Shown here: in pieces, positions 11,546-22,122 of the stretch | Layout of the letters: every line of letters begins with the position of its first letter | Numbering within the stretch: position 1 is the stretch's first letter | NCBI RefSeq assembly: GCF_001704415.2 | Contig: NC_030823.1 | Location: forward strand, 68,586,458 to 68,650,457 | Source of the DNA: Capra hircus | Lineage: Eukaryota > Chordata > Mammalia > Artiodactyla > Bovidae | DNA length: 64,000 bases | Reading direction: 5' to 3' | The notes under the pieces: generated by a model | The model's input: the letters and a program-made list of their open reading frames with translations, nothing else | Database searches by the model: none | What the model was told of the DNA's origin: nothing | Program-made: the position numbers and the translations under genes

Positions 11546-11891
11546 TGGATCAAACATGTCACCTTTAGGCCAATGGTTTCCAAACCAGTCCAGCTCAACA
11601 CCGTTTGTTGAGCTAAATGTGAAAGCAGAGTGGCAGCAGGGTAGCTTTGGCTGCAGAGTGGGGGCCGAGGCTCGTTGCTGTCTCTGGGGGACTGCACACT
11701 GTCCCTGGGGGGCTGTCCTAGGCAGATAAGTTAGTTTATTGGCCCTAAAGACAACTTGCCATTTTCACCTTCATGTCTTTGCTCCTTCTAAAATGGGTCC
11801 CACCCCAATCTCTATCAATTTAAGCTCCCTTCAGTCCAAACCATCCACAAATCAAAATATAGTTTCCTCCTCCAAGATCCTTCCTTACCAA
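11546..11891. other. Gene-free spacer
   Basis: Unique sequence immediately downstream of the RPL21 retrocopy's poly(A) end. No feature was recognised. Confidence 0.5.
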
Positions 11892-12476
11892 CATTTTTTA
11901 TTTTTTATTTATTTATTTTACAGCCCATGTCTTTTGTTTTCTTCACACGCAACATGCCCTGAGCTCACAGGGAAGGGACTGCAGCAGTTCAGGCTCCTTT
12001 CCGTGGGTTCTCACAAGCGTGCTTCTCTGGGTGGAGCAGGCTGGCACTTCAGCTGAACCCAAGCCCCTTTCTCTTTGGCTTCCTCCTTTCTCTGATCATT
12101 TTCCTTCAGGCGTTTCTGGAAGCTATCTTGGCTCTTAGAGTGCTTAATGTGCTCAATTCGCATATTAATTCTCTTGGCCAGAATCTTCCCCTTAACTTGT
12201 TTACAATGATGCCAACAGCATGCTGGGCAACACTGTAGTCTCTTCCAGTTTTGCTACGGTAACGTTTGTAGGGCGTTCCTTTTTGAACAGAACCCATTGC
12301 CTTGATATCTACGACATCGCCTTTCTTGTAGAGTCACACATATGCGGCCAAAGGAACAACTCCACGTTTCTGAAAGGCCTAGAGAACATGCAGCAGGCGC
12401 CCGCCTCTTGCCCTTTGCGTTGGTCATTTTGGCGAGATACTGGAAGATGGTGGCTCTGGCCGAAAGGAAAGCCCTA
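11892..12476 (-). pseudogene. RPL21: RPL21 processed (retrotransposed) pseudogene
   Basis: Intronless copy of the mRNA for 60S ribosomal protein L21 (eL21), made by L1 machinery. On the minus strand it has a 5' UTR remnant (tttcggccagagccaccatc, near 12440-12460), the ATG at 12427-12425, the whole coding region down to about 11952, a 3' UTR and an A-rich tail at 11892-11922. The piece at 12297-12106 still reads [13 protein letters not shown]...[11 protein letters not shown], close to L21 residues after the IVDIKG block. It is dead. A one-base deletion shifts the frame just after MTNAKGKRR. The codon for Arg in the YMRIYK block is now TGA. A four-base deletion follows VNK, and the normal stop reads TGT. 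No clear TSD was found. The A-rich tail has decayed, which makes it an old copy. Confidence 0.93.
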
Positions 12477-12589
12477 CTAACCCTTTTAACACAAATAAAT
12501 ACTTAACTTCAAAAATCACTGATGGAATGGATGGATGGCTCCATCACTTTCTGGCTCTTTATGGATGGGTGGATCCCTCCCTGTCCTCA

Positions 12590-12990
12590 GCCCTGCAAAT
12601 GAGAGTCACCTGGGTAGACAAAATACATTGCTCTGGTCCCAGCTTGCTGCTAAGTCGCTTCAGTCGTGTCTGACTCTTTGCGACCCCATAGATGGCAGCC
12701 CACCAGGCTCCCCCGTCCCTGGGATTCTCCAGGCAAGAACTCTGGAGTGGGTTGCCATTTCCTTCTCCAACGCATGAAAGTGAAAAGTGAAAGTGAAGTC
12801 GCTCAGTCATGTCCGACTCTTCGCGACCCCATGGACTGCAGCCCACCAGGCTCCTCCATCCATGAGATTTTCCAGGCAAGGGTACTGGAGTGGGGTGCCA
12901 TAGTCGATAGGAGAAGGGGCGGGGCTAGCAGTCGTTTTTAAAAACCCCCTAGGAAAATCCTAATGTGCACTCTGAGTTGAAAATCACCTC
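12590..12990 (+). repeat. MER5A-like hAT-Charlie MITE split by Bov-A2
   Basis: The left half is 12590-12645 (gagagtcacctgggtaga, attgctctggtccc) and the right half about 12904-12990 (ggggcggggctagcag, tcctaatgtgcactctgagt). Both fit the MER5A order, with the SINE between them. Confidence 0.55.
12646..12903 (-). mobile_element. Bov-A2 dimeric SINE
   Basis: Two BovA monomers in tandem, reverse orientation: first aagtcgcttcagtcgtgtct, then the linker atgaaagtgaaaagtgaaag, then gtcgctcagtcatgtccgac. Near full length. Confidence 0.93.
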
Positions 12991-13569
12991 TTCCTCTTTT
13001 ACCCTTGGTCGGTGCAGTTGCTATTCTTTGTTTTCTGTGGTTAAGAGCAGAGATCAGGAATAGGATACTCCTGAGGATGAATCTGGGCTAACTTGGAATC
13101 CATGGTACTGACACTGACTGGGTGGATGGATGGATACATAGTGAATGCTTTAGGCCTAATTATTCATAGTTTCCTGGTTCACAACTCCGTACTCAGCACC
13201 CACCCTCTTCTTCTAGGAAGCTGCTCCTTGCCCCATTCAAACCATATAGTGTTAGTGGAAGTTGACCATCACAGTGTCATTAAAACAAGGAGATTCATTG
13301 CTCTTTGAAAACAAAGCTATAGGATGTGAAGCCTGAGTTACCTGCTTCCCTGAGTCCTGACAAGGAGAGAAAGCTGGTCTGAAAAGTGAGGCTGATCTTT
13401 AGAGAAAAAAGATAACCCTGGAGGCCTTCCGCAGCAACTGGCATTCATTCCTGAGGTCAGCTGACTCTTCCTCCCCAAAGTTTGTCAGCCACACTCCATT
13501 CTTCATCCTGCTGGAGCTGTCATTCGGATTTCTAGTACTTACAGGGAAGAGAGTTCACTGTCTCTGATC
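12991..13569. other. Unique, gene-free stretch
   Basis: A short ggatggatggata run at 13121-13133. No gene or repeat family was recognised. Confidence 0.5.
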
Positions 13570-13695
13570 TTTAACAAGTAATGAAATCTGAGCCTCAGTT
13601 TCCCCATCTGCATCATATGAACACAGAGTTGTTCTCAAGATTAAATAAAATATTTACATAAAGTACTCTGAACAGGTTCTTTAGAAATATTCACA
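13570..13695 (+). repeat. MIR SINE fragment
   Basis: gagcctcagtttccccatct followed by the gagttgttctcaagattaaa block. Confidence 0.7.
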
Positions 13696-13725
13696 TCGTG
13701 AATGTGATGATTGCCTTTATCTAGC

Positions 13726-13852
13726 TTTTTCTTGAGATGTATTTCTAAAATCTGAGTCTTGTGAGTTTACTAAAAGATATAATAAATTTTTTCATTTATT
13801 TCAAATCCTTTTCTTGATGTTCAAATACTAGATTTAAACATCTCAAGAAAAA
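13726..13852. repeat. Inverted repeat, 15-bp perfect arms
   Basis: tttttcttgagatgt at 13726-13740 is the exact reverse complement of 13838-13852. The spacer is 97 bp and AT-rich. It sits at the left edge of L1-derived sequence and may be a decayed DNA-transposon end or a chance pair. Confidence 0.6.
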
Positions 13853-14795
13853 ATTATAAGTGAACCTCATTTATAAGCATAGATGCAAAATTTCTAAATA
13901 ACACATTAACAAATTGAATCTTGGTGTGTATAAAAGGAGAAATTAATCACAACAAAGTAGAATTTCTTTTAGGAGAGCAAGGATATTTCCACATTAGAAA
14001 ATAAAATGTTTAAAAATTACAAACATCTGAATAAATGCTGAACAATCATTTGATGAAATTCAATATCTATTTGTGATTTTTAAAAAATTATTTAACCAAC
14101 ATCAATACAAAATACCTTCCTGATCTTGATGAATGCTATCTATTAGAAATTTATAACAAAGATGATTCTTAATGGTGAAACATTAGGAGTATTTCCAATA
14201 AAATTGGAATAAAGCAAAGATCTTTTCTCTCCTCTTTAAATTTAACACTATACTGATATTTCTGGTCAACACAACAAGCAAAAAAAAAAAAAAGAAGAAG
14301 AAGAAGAGAAAAAGCGAGTGAGAGAGAGGAAATAAAAGAGATAAAAAGAGTCATTACTTATGGAAAATATGTACCAAAAAATTAAAATGTTAATTGAAAA
14401 ACTGTTAGAACTAATAAGTACATTTAGTAAAACTCTGGATACAAGATATGGTTTTTGTATCCAGAAAATCAACAATGTTCCCATATACTTATAATACCTA
14501 AAATAAAATAGGAATGATATCTTTCAAAAGCTCAACAAAACTATAAAATATCTGGGTATATGTTTCATAACATTATGCAAAATCTTCCTTAAGGAAAACT
14601 ATAAAGCCTTCCTGAAGGCTACAAAAGGAGACTTTACTTGAAAAGACTCAAATTGCATAAATGACATTTTTTCCAAATTAACCTATAAATACAATTCTAA
14701 TCAATATCCCAAAGATCTGTTGATTCTAAAATTCATATGAAAGAATACAAATGTCAGGGACACTAAGAACAAATTTGAAGATAAAAAACTGTCAC
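13853..14795 (+). mobile_element. Old L1 (L1M-type) ORF2 fragment
   Basis: Follows the RT region of L1 ORF2 in order: agcatagatgcaaaatttct, acattagaaaataaaatg, tgatgaaattcaatatct, then atacctaaaataaaatag and the atatctgggtatatgtt block. Heavily decayed with stops in all frames. A purine tract of A, then GAA and GAGA units, at 14279-14335 interrupts it. This copy is separate from the L1 whose parts begin at 15.4 kb, because it is an ORF2 piece lying upstream of that copy's ORF1. Confidence 0.65.
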
Positions 14796-15375
14796 GGAAG
14801 CCCTTGACCTATCAATTATTAAATTCTTCAGCTTTGCCTCTCCTTTTTCTTCATTCTTGTGCACTCCCTGCTCCCTGCCCCCAGGATCCTATAGTGGTGG
14901 TGATGGATGGCAGTAGGAACAGCAGCAATGGCAGCTTCAGGAACCAAAACTCTAAGGGAAAAGAACTTTCCTTACCATTCAGTGGAGCAAGGATTCCATG
15001 AAGCTAAGATCAAATCCCACTGCTTTTTTTTGCTTTCTTCCTGTCCTACCACTTAGTGACAGACACACTGCAATTCCATGGGAGATCAAAAAGGGGACTC
15101 CTAGGGCACTAAGAAGTACTGGACGATAACAGAAAGAGAAGAGCTCAAGACAGTAACCCAGGGAATTTCTGGGCTCACCCTAAACCCAGTGGTGCTTGAA
15201 TCTAATCCTAATAAGCATATCAAAGACTTTGAGAACACTTCCACCCAGACTGCAGAATGACCACTTGGCGGTGCCCTCATGGGACAGAACCAGAAACATG
15301 GCAAAGATGAAAACTGAACTGACATGTTGTAACCACAACCTACAGAAAGCAGGAGGGAACTTGTGGTCTAAGTCT
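14796..15375. other. Gene-free stretch
   Basis: Unique sequence, possibly including an unrecognised L1 5' UTR in its right part. No ORF of interest. Confidence 0.4.
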
Positions 15376-16035
15376 AATCATCAATTAAAACAAAATTTTA
15401 AAAAGTCAATGATATCCATATCATCAAGCAAGATCCAGAGTCTCATAACCTGATACTCAAAATACAACTCAAAATTATGTGTGAAAATTTGTGAAGTTCT
15501 CAACTCATGCAGGAAAAGATAACCAACAGACACCAATAAGGAGATGATACAGACATTGGAATTATCTGACAAAGACCTTTAAAAATTGTAAAAATAATTT
15601 AAAATGCTTAAAAGAGTAGTGCAAACACTCTTGAAGAAAAAATTTTTAAGAAAATTTTTAATTTTTAGCAAAGAAACAGACAATAAAAAGAACTAAATGG
15701 AAATTTTAGAACTGAAAAATAATGTCAGCAAAATTTTTAAATTAACTGAAAGGACTTACTAGCAGATTTGAGATGACAGAAGAGTCTGTGAACTTGAAGA
15801 TAGATCAATAGAACCATTCTAATATGAACAACAAAAAGAAAAGATGGGTTTAATATTTCTGTGATCAGAGTTCTACAAAGGGTTAAGAAAAAGGGAAGTT
15901 CTGAAAAAGTATTTGAAGAAATAAAGGCTGGACACCTCTCAAGTTTGACAAAAGACAATAACCTAAAGGTTCAAAAGTACCCCAAATAGGATAAACCAAA
16001 GAAATCCACACCCAGACAAATCATATTCATATCAC
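15376..16035 (+). mobile_element. Old L1 ORF1-region fragment
   Basis: Matches the order of an L1M ORF1: gaaaagataaccaacagaca, ttggaattatctgacaaaga, gaaattttagaactgaaaaat, cttgaagatagatcaataga (coiled-coil part), then gaaatccacacccagacaaa. Frames are broken throughout. Strand and order fit the same L1 whose ORF2 pieces continue from 17.88 kb. Confidence 0.7.
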
Positions 16036-16303
16036 ACAAGCCAAATCCTATCTACACATTCCTATTTAGTCTGTTTCTCTGGAGAATCCTCTAACTAATA
16101 CAATTGTCAGGATACAAGTCTGTGCTGATTGTGGGACTGATGGTCTTGGTTCCTTACTGATTGTTGGCTCAAGACCACCTCAGTTATTTGTAATGGCGGC
16201 CTCTCCAACATGGCGACTTGCTTCATCAGAGCCAGAAAGAGAGAATCTGCTAGCAAGACAAAAATCAGAATCTTTTGAAACTTAATCATAGATATGACAT
16301 CCT
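16036..16303. other. Unassigned repeat-like stretch
   Basis: tctctggagaatcctctaac resembles a common LTR/MaLR-type junction seen in reverse, but the family could not be fixed. Confidence 0.3.
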
Positions 16304-17737
16304 ATGCTGAATTGTTTTAGGAAAGGCAGAGGAACCAGAGATCAAATTGCCAAGATCTGCTGGATCATGGAAAAAGCAAGAGAGTTCCAGAAAAACATCC
16401 ATTTCTGCTTTATTGACTATACCAAAGCCTTTGACTGTGTGGATCACAAGAAACTGTGGAAAATTCTGAAAGAGATGGGAATATCAGACCACCTAACCTG
16501 CCTCTTGAGAAATCTGTATGCAGGTCAGGAAGCAACAGTTAGAACCGGACATGGAACAACAGACTGGTTTCAAATAGGAAAAGGAGTACGTCAAGGCTGT
16601 ATATTGTCACCCTGCTTATTTAACTTCTATGCAGAGTACATCATGAGAAACGCTGGGCTGGAAGAAGCACAAGCTGGAATCAAGATTGCCGGGAGAAATA
16701 TTGATAACCTCACATATACAGATGACACCACTCTTATGGCAGAAAGTGAAGAGGAACTAAAAATCCTCTTGATGAAAGTGAAAGTGGAGAGTAAAAACGT
16801 TGGCTTAAAGCTCAACATTCAGAAAACGAAGATCATGACATCCGGTCCTATCACTTCATGGGAAATAGATGGGGAAACAGTGGAAACAGTGAAAGACTTT
16901 ATTTTGGGGGGCTCCAAAATCACTCTAGATGGTGATTGCTGCTGCTGCTGCCAAGTCGCTTCAGTCGTGTCCGACTCTGTGCGACCCCATAGACGGAAGC
17001 CCACCAGGCTCCCCCATCCCCAGGATTCTCCAGGCAAGAACACTGGAGTGGGTTGCCATTTCCTTCTCCAATGCATGAAAGTGAAAAGTGAAAGGGAAGT
17101 CGCTCAGTCTGATTCTTAGCGACTCCATGGACTGCAGATGGTGATGGCAGCCATGAAATTAAAAGACGCTTACCCCTTGGAAGAAAAATTATGACCAACC
17201 TAAACAGCATATTCAAAAGCAGAGACATTACTTTGCCGACTAAGGTCCATCTAGTCAAGGCTATGGTTTTTCCAGTGGTCATGTATGGATGTGAGAGTTG
17301 GACTGTGAAGAAAGCTGAGCACCAAAGAATTAATGCTTTTGAACTGTGGTGTTGGAAAGGACTCTTGAGAGTCCTTTGGACTGCAAGGAGATCCAACCAG
17401 TCCATTCTAAAGGAGATCAGTCTTGGGTGTTCTTTGGAAGGAATGATGTTAAAGCAGAAACTCCAGTACTTTGGCCACCTCATGCGAAGAGTTGACTCAT
17501 TGGAAAAGACCCTAATGCTGAGAGGTATTGGGGGCAAGAGGAGAAGGGGACAACAGAGGAGGAGAAGGGGACGACAGAGGATGAGATGGCTAGATGGCAT
17601 CACTGACTCGATGGACGTGAGTCTGAGTAAACTCCAGGAGTTGGTGATGGACAGGGAGGCCTGGCGTGCTGCGATTCATGCGGTTGTAAAGAGTCGGACA
17701 CGACTGAGTGACTGAACTGAACTGAACTGAACTGAAG
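16304..17737 (+). mobile_element. BovB LINE, 5'-truncated, carrying a Bov-A2 SINE
   Basis: Starts at the RT block (ttttaggaaaggcagaggaa) and runs to the (CTGAA)n end. The frame 16304-16935 keeps RT motif A (FIDYTKAFDCVDH), the GVRQGCILSP block and the catalytic box as YTDDTTLMAES (the family has YADD). The SINE at 16937-17135 interrupts it; the open frame (16304-17119, 271 residues) reads on through SINE sequence to a stop. The 3' part (17191-17715) is a second open frame with the basic [18 protein letters not shown] stretch, where an 18-bp unit is tandemly duplicated (17541-17580). Confidence 0.95.
16927..17145 (-). mobile_element. Bov-A2 SINE inside BovB, with TSD
   Basis: Body about 16937-17135. 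The target repeat agatggtgat is at 16927-16936 and 17136-17145. The first monomer is complete and the second is shortened to about 60 bp (gaagtcgctcagtctgattc to atggactgc). The insertion is younger than the BovB copy it sits in. Confidence 0.92.
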
Positions 17738-17879
17738 TAACTAGAGTCAACCTATTCTCAAGAAGAGGGAATTCCATAAGGGCAAGAATACAAGAAAGTG
17801 AAGATCATTGGAGCCCTTTTAAGAGTTTCCCTACCACAAGTGGTTATATTAGAATCAAAGTAAGCTTCATGGCAGAGAA
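17738..17879. other. Gene-free spacer
   Basis: Probably decayed L1 sequence between the BovB end and recognisable ORF2. No specific match was made. Confidence 0.35.
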
Positions 17880-18431
17880 GAGGTCCCAAAGCTAAAGAGA
17901 AATACTACATATGATACATAAAAGTATCAATTTACTAAAAAGGCATAGCAATCCCAAATGTATGTATTCCTAACATCAGGAGCTTCAAAATATGTGAAGC
18001 AAAAACTGACAGAAATGAAAGAATAAGTAGACAAACAAGTGATTATAGTTGCAGGCTTTAACACTCTCCTAATAGAACCAGTAGACAGAAAATCAGCAAG
18101 AAAATAGAACTGACCAATATCATCCATTACCTAGACCTAATTATTAACCAGAAACAGAAGAATACACTTTTTTCCCAAATGAGCATGGATTATTCACCAA
18201 GATCTATAGCCTGTATCTAAGGTCATAAAATAGAACATTAACAAATTTAAAATAATTGAAATTGTACAGAGTATATTTTCTGACCATAATGGAATTATGC
18301 TGTGTGTGTGTGCTTGCTCAGTCATGTCTGACTCTTTGTGACCCCTACTAGTAATAAATAAATAGAATTTAACAGGAATGTGTCCAAACACTGAAAATTT
18401 AGAACACTTAAAAGTAGTCCATGGTGAGAAG
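17880..18431 (+). mobile_element. Old L1 ORF2, endonuclease region
   Basis: Collinear with the L1M endonuclease-coding part: caaatgtatgtattcctaac, tgaagcaaaaactgacagaa, ttatagttgcaggctttaac, agacagaaaatcagcaagaa, then ttttctgaccataatggaat (the SDHNGI block). All frames are closed. A BovA scrap lies within it at 18300-18346. Confidence 0.75.
18298..18346 (-). mobile_element. BovA SINE scrap with (TG)n
   Basis: A short tgtgtgtgtg run followed by gctcagtcatgtctgactct and tttgtgacccc, inserted in the L1 endonuclease region. Confidence 0.75.
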
Positions 18432-18673
18432 TTCAAGGGGGAGGGGACATATGTATACTTATGGCTGATTTATGTTGATATTTGGCAAAAAACAACAAAA
18501 TTCTGGAAAGCAATTATCCTTCAATTAAAAAATAAACAAATTTCTAAAAAATAGCCTATGGGTATTAACAGGTACAAATTACTATGTATAAAATAAATTA
18601 GATAAAAAGACATAGTATAGCACAGGAAATATAGCCAATATTTTAAATAATTTTAATGGAAGATAATCTATAG
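18432..18673 (+). mobile_element. Two L1 3'-end scraps in tandem
   Basis: 18432-18545 resembles the ruminant L1 3' terminus (gtatacttatggctgattta, gcaattatccttcaattaaa). 18546-18673 resembles a second L1 3' end (tagtatagcacaggaaatat, then the ttttaatggaagataatct block). Both are on the plus strand, and each lacks its upstream part. Confidence 0.5.
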
Positions 18674-19295
18674 AATGTTCTCTTGATAGCTCTAATTTTA
18701 TTGAAGAGATCTTTAGTCTTTCCCATTGTGTTGTTGCAGCCGCGAAATCAAAAGACGCTTACTCCTTGGAAGGAAAATTATGACCAACCTAGATAGCATA
18801 TTCAAAAGCAGAGACATTACTTTGCCAACAAAGGTCCATCTAATCAAGGCTATCGTTTTTCCAGTGGTCATGTAAGGATGTGAGAGTTGGACTGTGAAGA
18901 AAGCTGAACACCGAAGAATTGATGCTTTTGAACTGTGGTGTTGGAGAAGACTCTTGAGCATCCCTTGGACTGCAAGGAGATCCAACCAGTCCATCCTAAA
19001 GGAGATGAGTCCTGGGTGTTCCTTGGAAGGACTGATGCTAAAGCTGAAACTCCAATACTTTGGCCACCTCATGTGAAGAGTTGACTCATTGGAAAAGACC
19101 CTAATGCTGGGAGGGATTGGGGGCAGGAGGAGAAGGGGACCACAGAGGATGAGATGGCTGGATGGCATCATCGACTCGATGGACATGCGTTTGGGTAAAC
19201 TCTGGTAGTTGGGGATGGCCAGTGAGGCCAGTGTGCTGTGATTCATGGGGTTGCAAAGAGTCAGACATGACTGAGCGACTGAACTCAACTGAACT
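18674..19295 (+). mobile_element. BovB LINE with inverted 5' block
   Basis: Two BovB blocks in opposite orientation. 18674-18735 is minus strand and corresponds to the MGKTRDLFKKIRD region upstream of the RT. 18736-19295 is plus strand and runs from the cagccgcgaaatcaaaagac position to the 3' end. This is the geometry left by twin priming. The plus part contains a frame with [20 protein letters not shown]. No TSD could be identified. Confidence 0.82.
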
Positions 19296-19796
19296 GGGAT
19301 TTATCCCAGGTATACAAGTCTGATTCAATATTCAAAAGTCTGTAATATAATTTACCATGCTAACCATCTAGTGAAGAAAACCCATAGATCCTATCAATAT
19401 ATTCAGAAATGTATTTGATGAAATATAGCACCCATTTATGATAAATACTCTGATCAATTAGGAAGAGAAGGGAACTTCTTTAATATAATAAGGGGCATCT
19501 GTAAAACAAAAAACACCTTAAGCTAATATCATACTTAATAGTAAAAGAGTCCCCCCAAGATGCATCCTCCTTAAGATCAGAAAGAGGGCTAGGGTATCTA
19601 TTCTCAATACTTTCATTCAACATAATACTGGAAGTCTCAGCCAGTGAAATATGCAAGAAAAAGAAATAAAAAGCATATAAATTTAGATTTTAAAGGATAG
19701 AGTAAAACTTGCTATTCACATATGACATGATCATTTAAATAGAAAATCCTTGGGCTCTATCAAAAAATTCTAGGATAAAGTATGTTTAGCAAGGTC
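19296..19796 (+). mobile_element. Old L1 ORF2, RT region (first half)
   Basis: gggatttatcccaggtatac opens the RT block; aagctaatatcatacttaat and the actggaagtctcagccagtg block follow in L1 order. About 1 kb of ORF2 expected between this and the endonuclease fragment ending at 18431 is missing. It continues at 23121 after the BovB insertion. Confidence 0.75.
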
Positions 19797-19814
19797 AGTT
19801 CAGTTCACTTCAGT

Positions 19815-20704
19815 TCAGTTGCTCAGTCGTGTCCGACTCTTTGCGACCCCATGAATAACAGCATGCCAGGCCTCCCTGTCCATCACCAACTCCCAGAGTT
19901 CCCTCAGACTCACATCCATTGAGTCAGTGATGCCATCCAGCCATCTCATCCTCTGTTGTCCCCTTCTCCTCCTGCCCCCAATCCCTCCCAGCATCAGAGT
20001 CTTTTCCAATAAGTCAACTCTTCGCATGAGGTGGCCAAAGTACTGGAGTTTCAGCTTCAGCATCATTCCCTCCAAAGAAATCCCAGGGCTGATCTCCTTC
20101 AGAATGGACTGGTTGGATCTCCTTGCAGTCCAAGGGACTCTCAAGAGTCTTCTCCAACACCACAGTTCAAAAGCATCAATTCTTCTGCACTCAGCTTTCT
20201 TCATAGTCCAACTGTCACATCCATACATGACTACTGAAAAGCCATAGCCTTGACTAGATGGACCTTTGTGGACAAAGTAATGTCTCTGCTTTTGAATATA
20301 CTATCTAGGTTGGTAATAACTTTTCTTCCAAGGAGTAAGCGTCTTTCAATTTCATGGCTGCAGTCACCATCTGCAGTGATTTTGGAGCCCCAAAAAAGAA
20401 AGTCTGACACTGTTTCCACTGTTTCCCCATCTATTTCCCATGAAGCGATGGGACCGGATGTCATGATCTTCATTTTCTGAATGTTGAGCTTTAAGCCAAC
20501 GTTTTCACTCTCCACTTTCACTTTCATCAAGAGGCTTTTTAGTTCCTCTTTACTTTCTGCCATAAGGGTGGTGTCATCTGCATATCTGAGGTTCTTGATA
20601 TTTCTCCCGGCAATCTTGATTCCAGCTTGTGCTTCTTCCAGCCCAGCATTTCTCATGATGTACTCTGCATAGAAGTTAAATAAGCAGGGTGACAATATAC
20701 AGCC
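19815..20704 (-). pseudogene. BovB RT catalytic box and C-terminal domain, broken
   Basis: Continuation of the same ORF after the stop at 20705. 20704-20231 carries GCxLSPCLFNFYAEY and the catalytic RYADDTTLMAES, then ASWEIDGETVETVSDFLFWGSKI. A one-base deletion near 20238 shifts into 20228-19815, which has the C-terminal [24 protein letters not shown] block and a basic [11 protein letters not shown] stretch, and ends in [10 protein letters not shown]. With the upstream breaks this makes at least four lesions in one ORF. Confidence 0.88.
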
Positions 20705-20721
20705 TTAACGTACTCCTTTTC

Positions 20722-22122
20722 CTATTTGGAACCAATCTGTTGTTCCATGTCCAGTTCTAACTGTTGCTTCCTGACCTGCAACAGGTTTCTCAAGACACAG
20801 GTCAAGTACTGTGATATTCCCATCTCTTTCAGAATTTTCCACAGTTTCTTGTGATCCACACAGTCAAAGGCTTTGGCATAGTCAATAAAGCAGAAATGGA
20901 TGTTTTTCTGGAACTCTCTTGTTTTTTCCATGATCCAGCAGATGTTGGCAATTTGATCTCTGGTTTCTTTGCCTTTTCTAAAACCAGCTTGAACATGTGG
21001 AAGTTCATGGTTCACGTATTGTTGAAGCCTGGCTTGGAGAATTTTGAGCATTACTTTACCAGCATGTGAGATGAGTGCAATTGTGCGGTAGTTTGAGCAT
21101 TCTTTGGCATTGCCTTTCTTTGGGATTGGAATGAAAACTGACCTTTTCCAGTCCTGTGGCCACTGCTGAGTTTTCCAGATTTGCTGGCATATTGAGTGCA
21201 GCACTTTCACAGCATCATCTTTCAGGATTTGAAGTAGCTCAACTGGAATTCCATCACCTCCACTAGCTTTGTTCATAGCGTTGCTTTCTAAGGCCCACTT
21301 GACTTCACATTCCAGGATGTCTGGCTCTAGGTGAGTGATCACACCATCGTGATTATCTTGGTTGTGAAGATCTTTTTTGTATACTTCTTCTATGTATTCT
21401 TGCCACCTCTTCTTAATATCTTCTGCTTCTGTTAGATCCATACCATTTCTGTCCTTTATTGAGCCCATCTTTGCATGAAATGTTCCCTTGGTATCTCTAA
21501 TTTTCTTGAAGAGATCTCTAGTCTTTCCCATTCTGTTGTTTTCCTCTATTTCTTTGCATTCATCACTGAGGAAGGCTTTCTTATCTCTTCTTGATATTCT
21601 TTGGAACTCTGCATTCAGATGATTGTATCTTTCCTTTTCTCCTTTGCTTTTCACTTCTCTTCTTTTCACAGCTATTTGTAAGGCCTCCTCAGACAGCCAT
21701 TTTACTTTTTTGCACTTCTTTTCCACAGGGATGGTCTTGATCCCTGTCTCCTGTACAATGTCATGAACCTCTGTCCATAGTTCATCAGGCATTCTATCTA
21801 TCAGATCTAGTCCCTTAAATCTATTTCTCACTTCCACTGTATAATCATAAGGGATTTGATTTAGGTCATACCTGAATGGTCTAGCGGTTTCCCCTACTTT
21901 CTTCAATTTCAGTCTGAATTTGGCAATAAGGAATTCATGATCTGAGCCACAGTCAGCTCCTAGTCTTGTTTTTGTTGACTGTATAGAGCTTCTCCATCTT
22001 TGGCTGCAAAGAATATAATCAATCTGATTTCTGTGTTGACCATCTGGTGATGTCCATGTGTGGAGTCTTCTCTTGTGTTGTTGGAAGAAGTGTTTGCTAT
22101 GACCAGTGCATTTTCTTGGCAA
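20722..22122 (-). pseudogene. BovB endonuclease C-end plus RT fingers/palm, broken
   Basis: The longest frame in the window, 466 residues. It begins with the endonuclease tail (residues about 1-75), passes through a linker rich in Lys and Glu, and enters the RT: RSVFIPIPKKGNAKECSNYRTIAL at about 330-350, the QAGFRKGKETRDQ block, then motif A FIDYAKAFDCVDH near 415-430. A two-base deletion at about 20779 (gacctgcaacagg) shifts the frame after YLTCVLRN. Past that, CAA in the VRQGC block has become TAA at 20705-20707. The YADD box lies in the next fragment. Confidence 0.9.

Noticed and set aside
11892..12476. RPL21 copy as a working ribosomal protein gene
   Set aside because: No introns, A-rich tail, two frameshifts and an internal stop.
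20722..22122. 466-residue reverse-transcriptase-like ORF as a functional gene
   Set aside because: It is a fragment of one BovB with at least four disabling lesions (two frame slips on its edges, a TAA at 20705-20707, a deletion near 20238).
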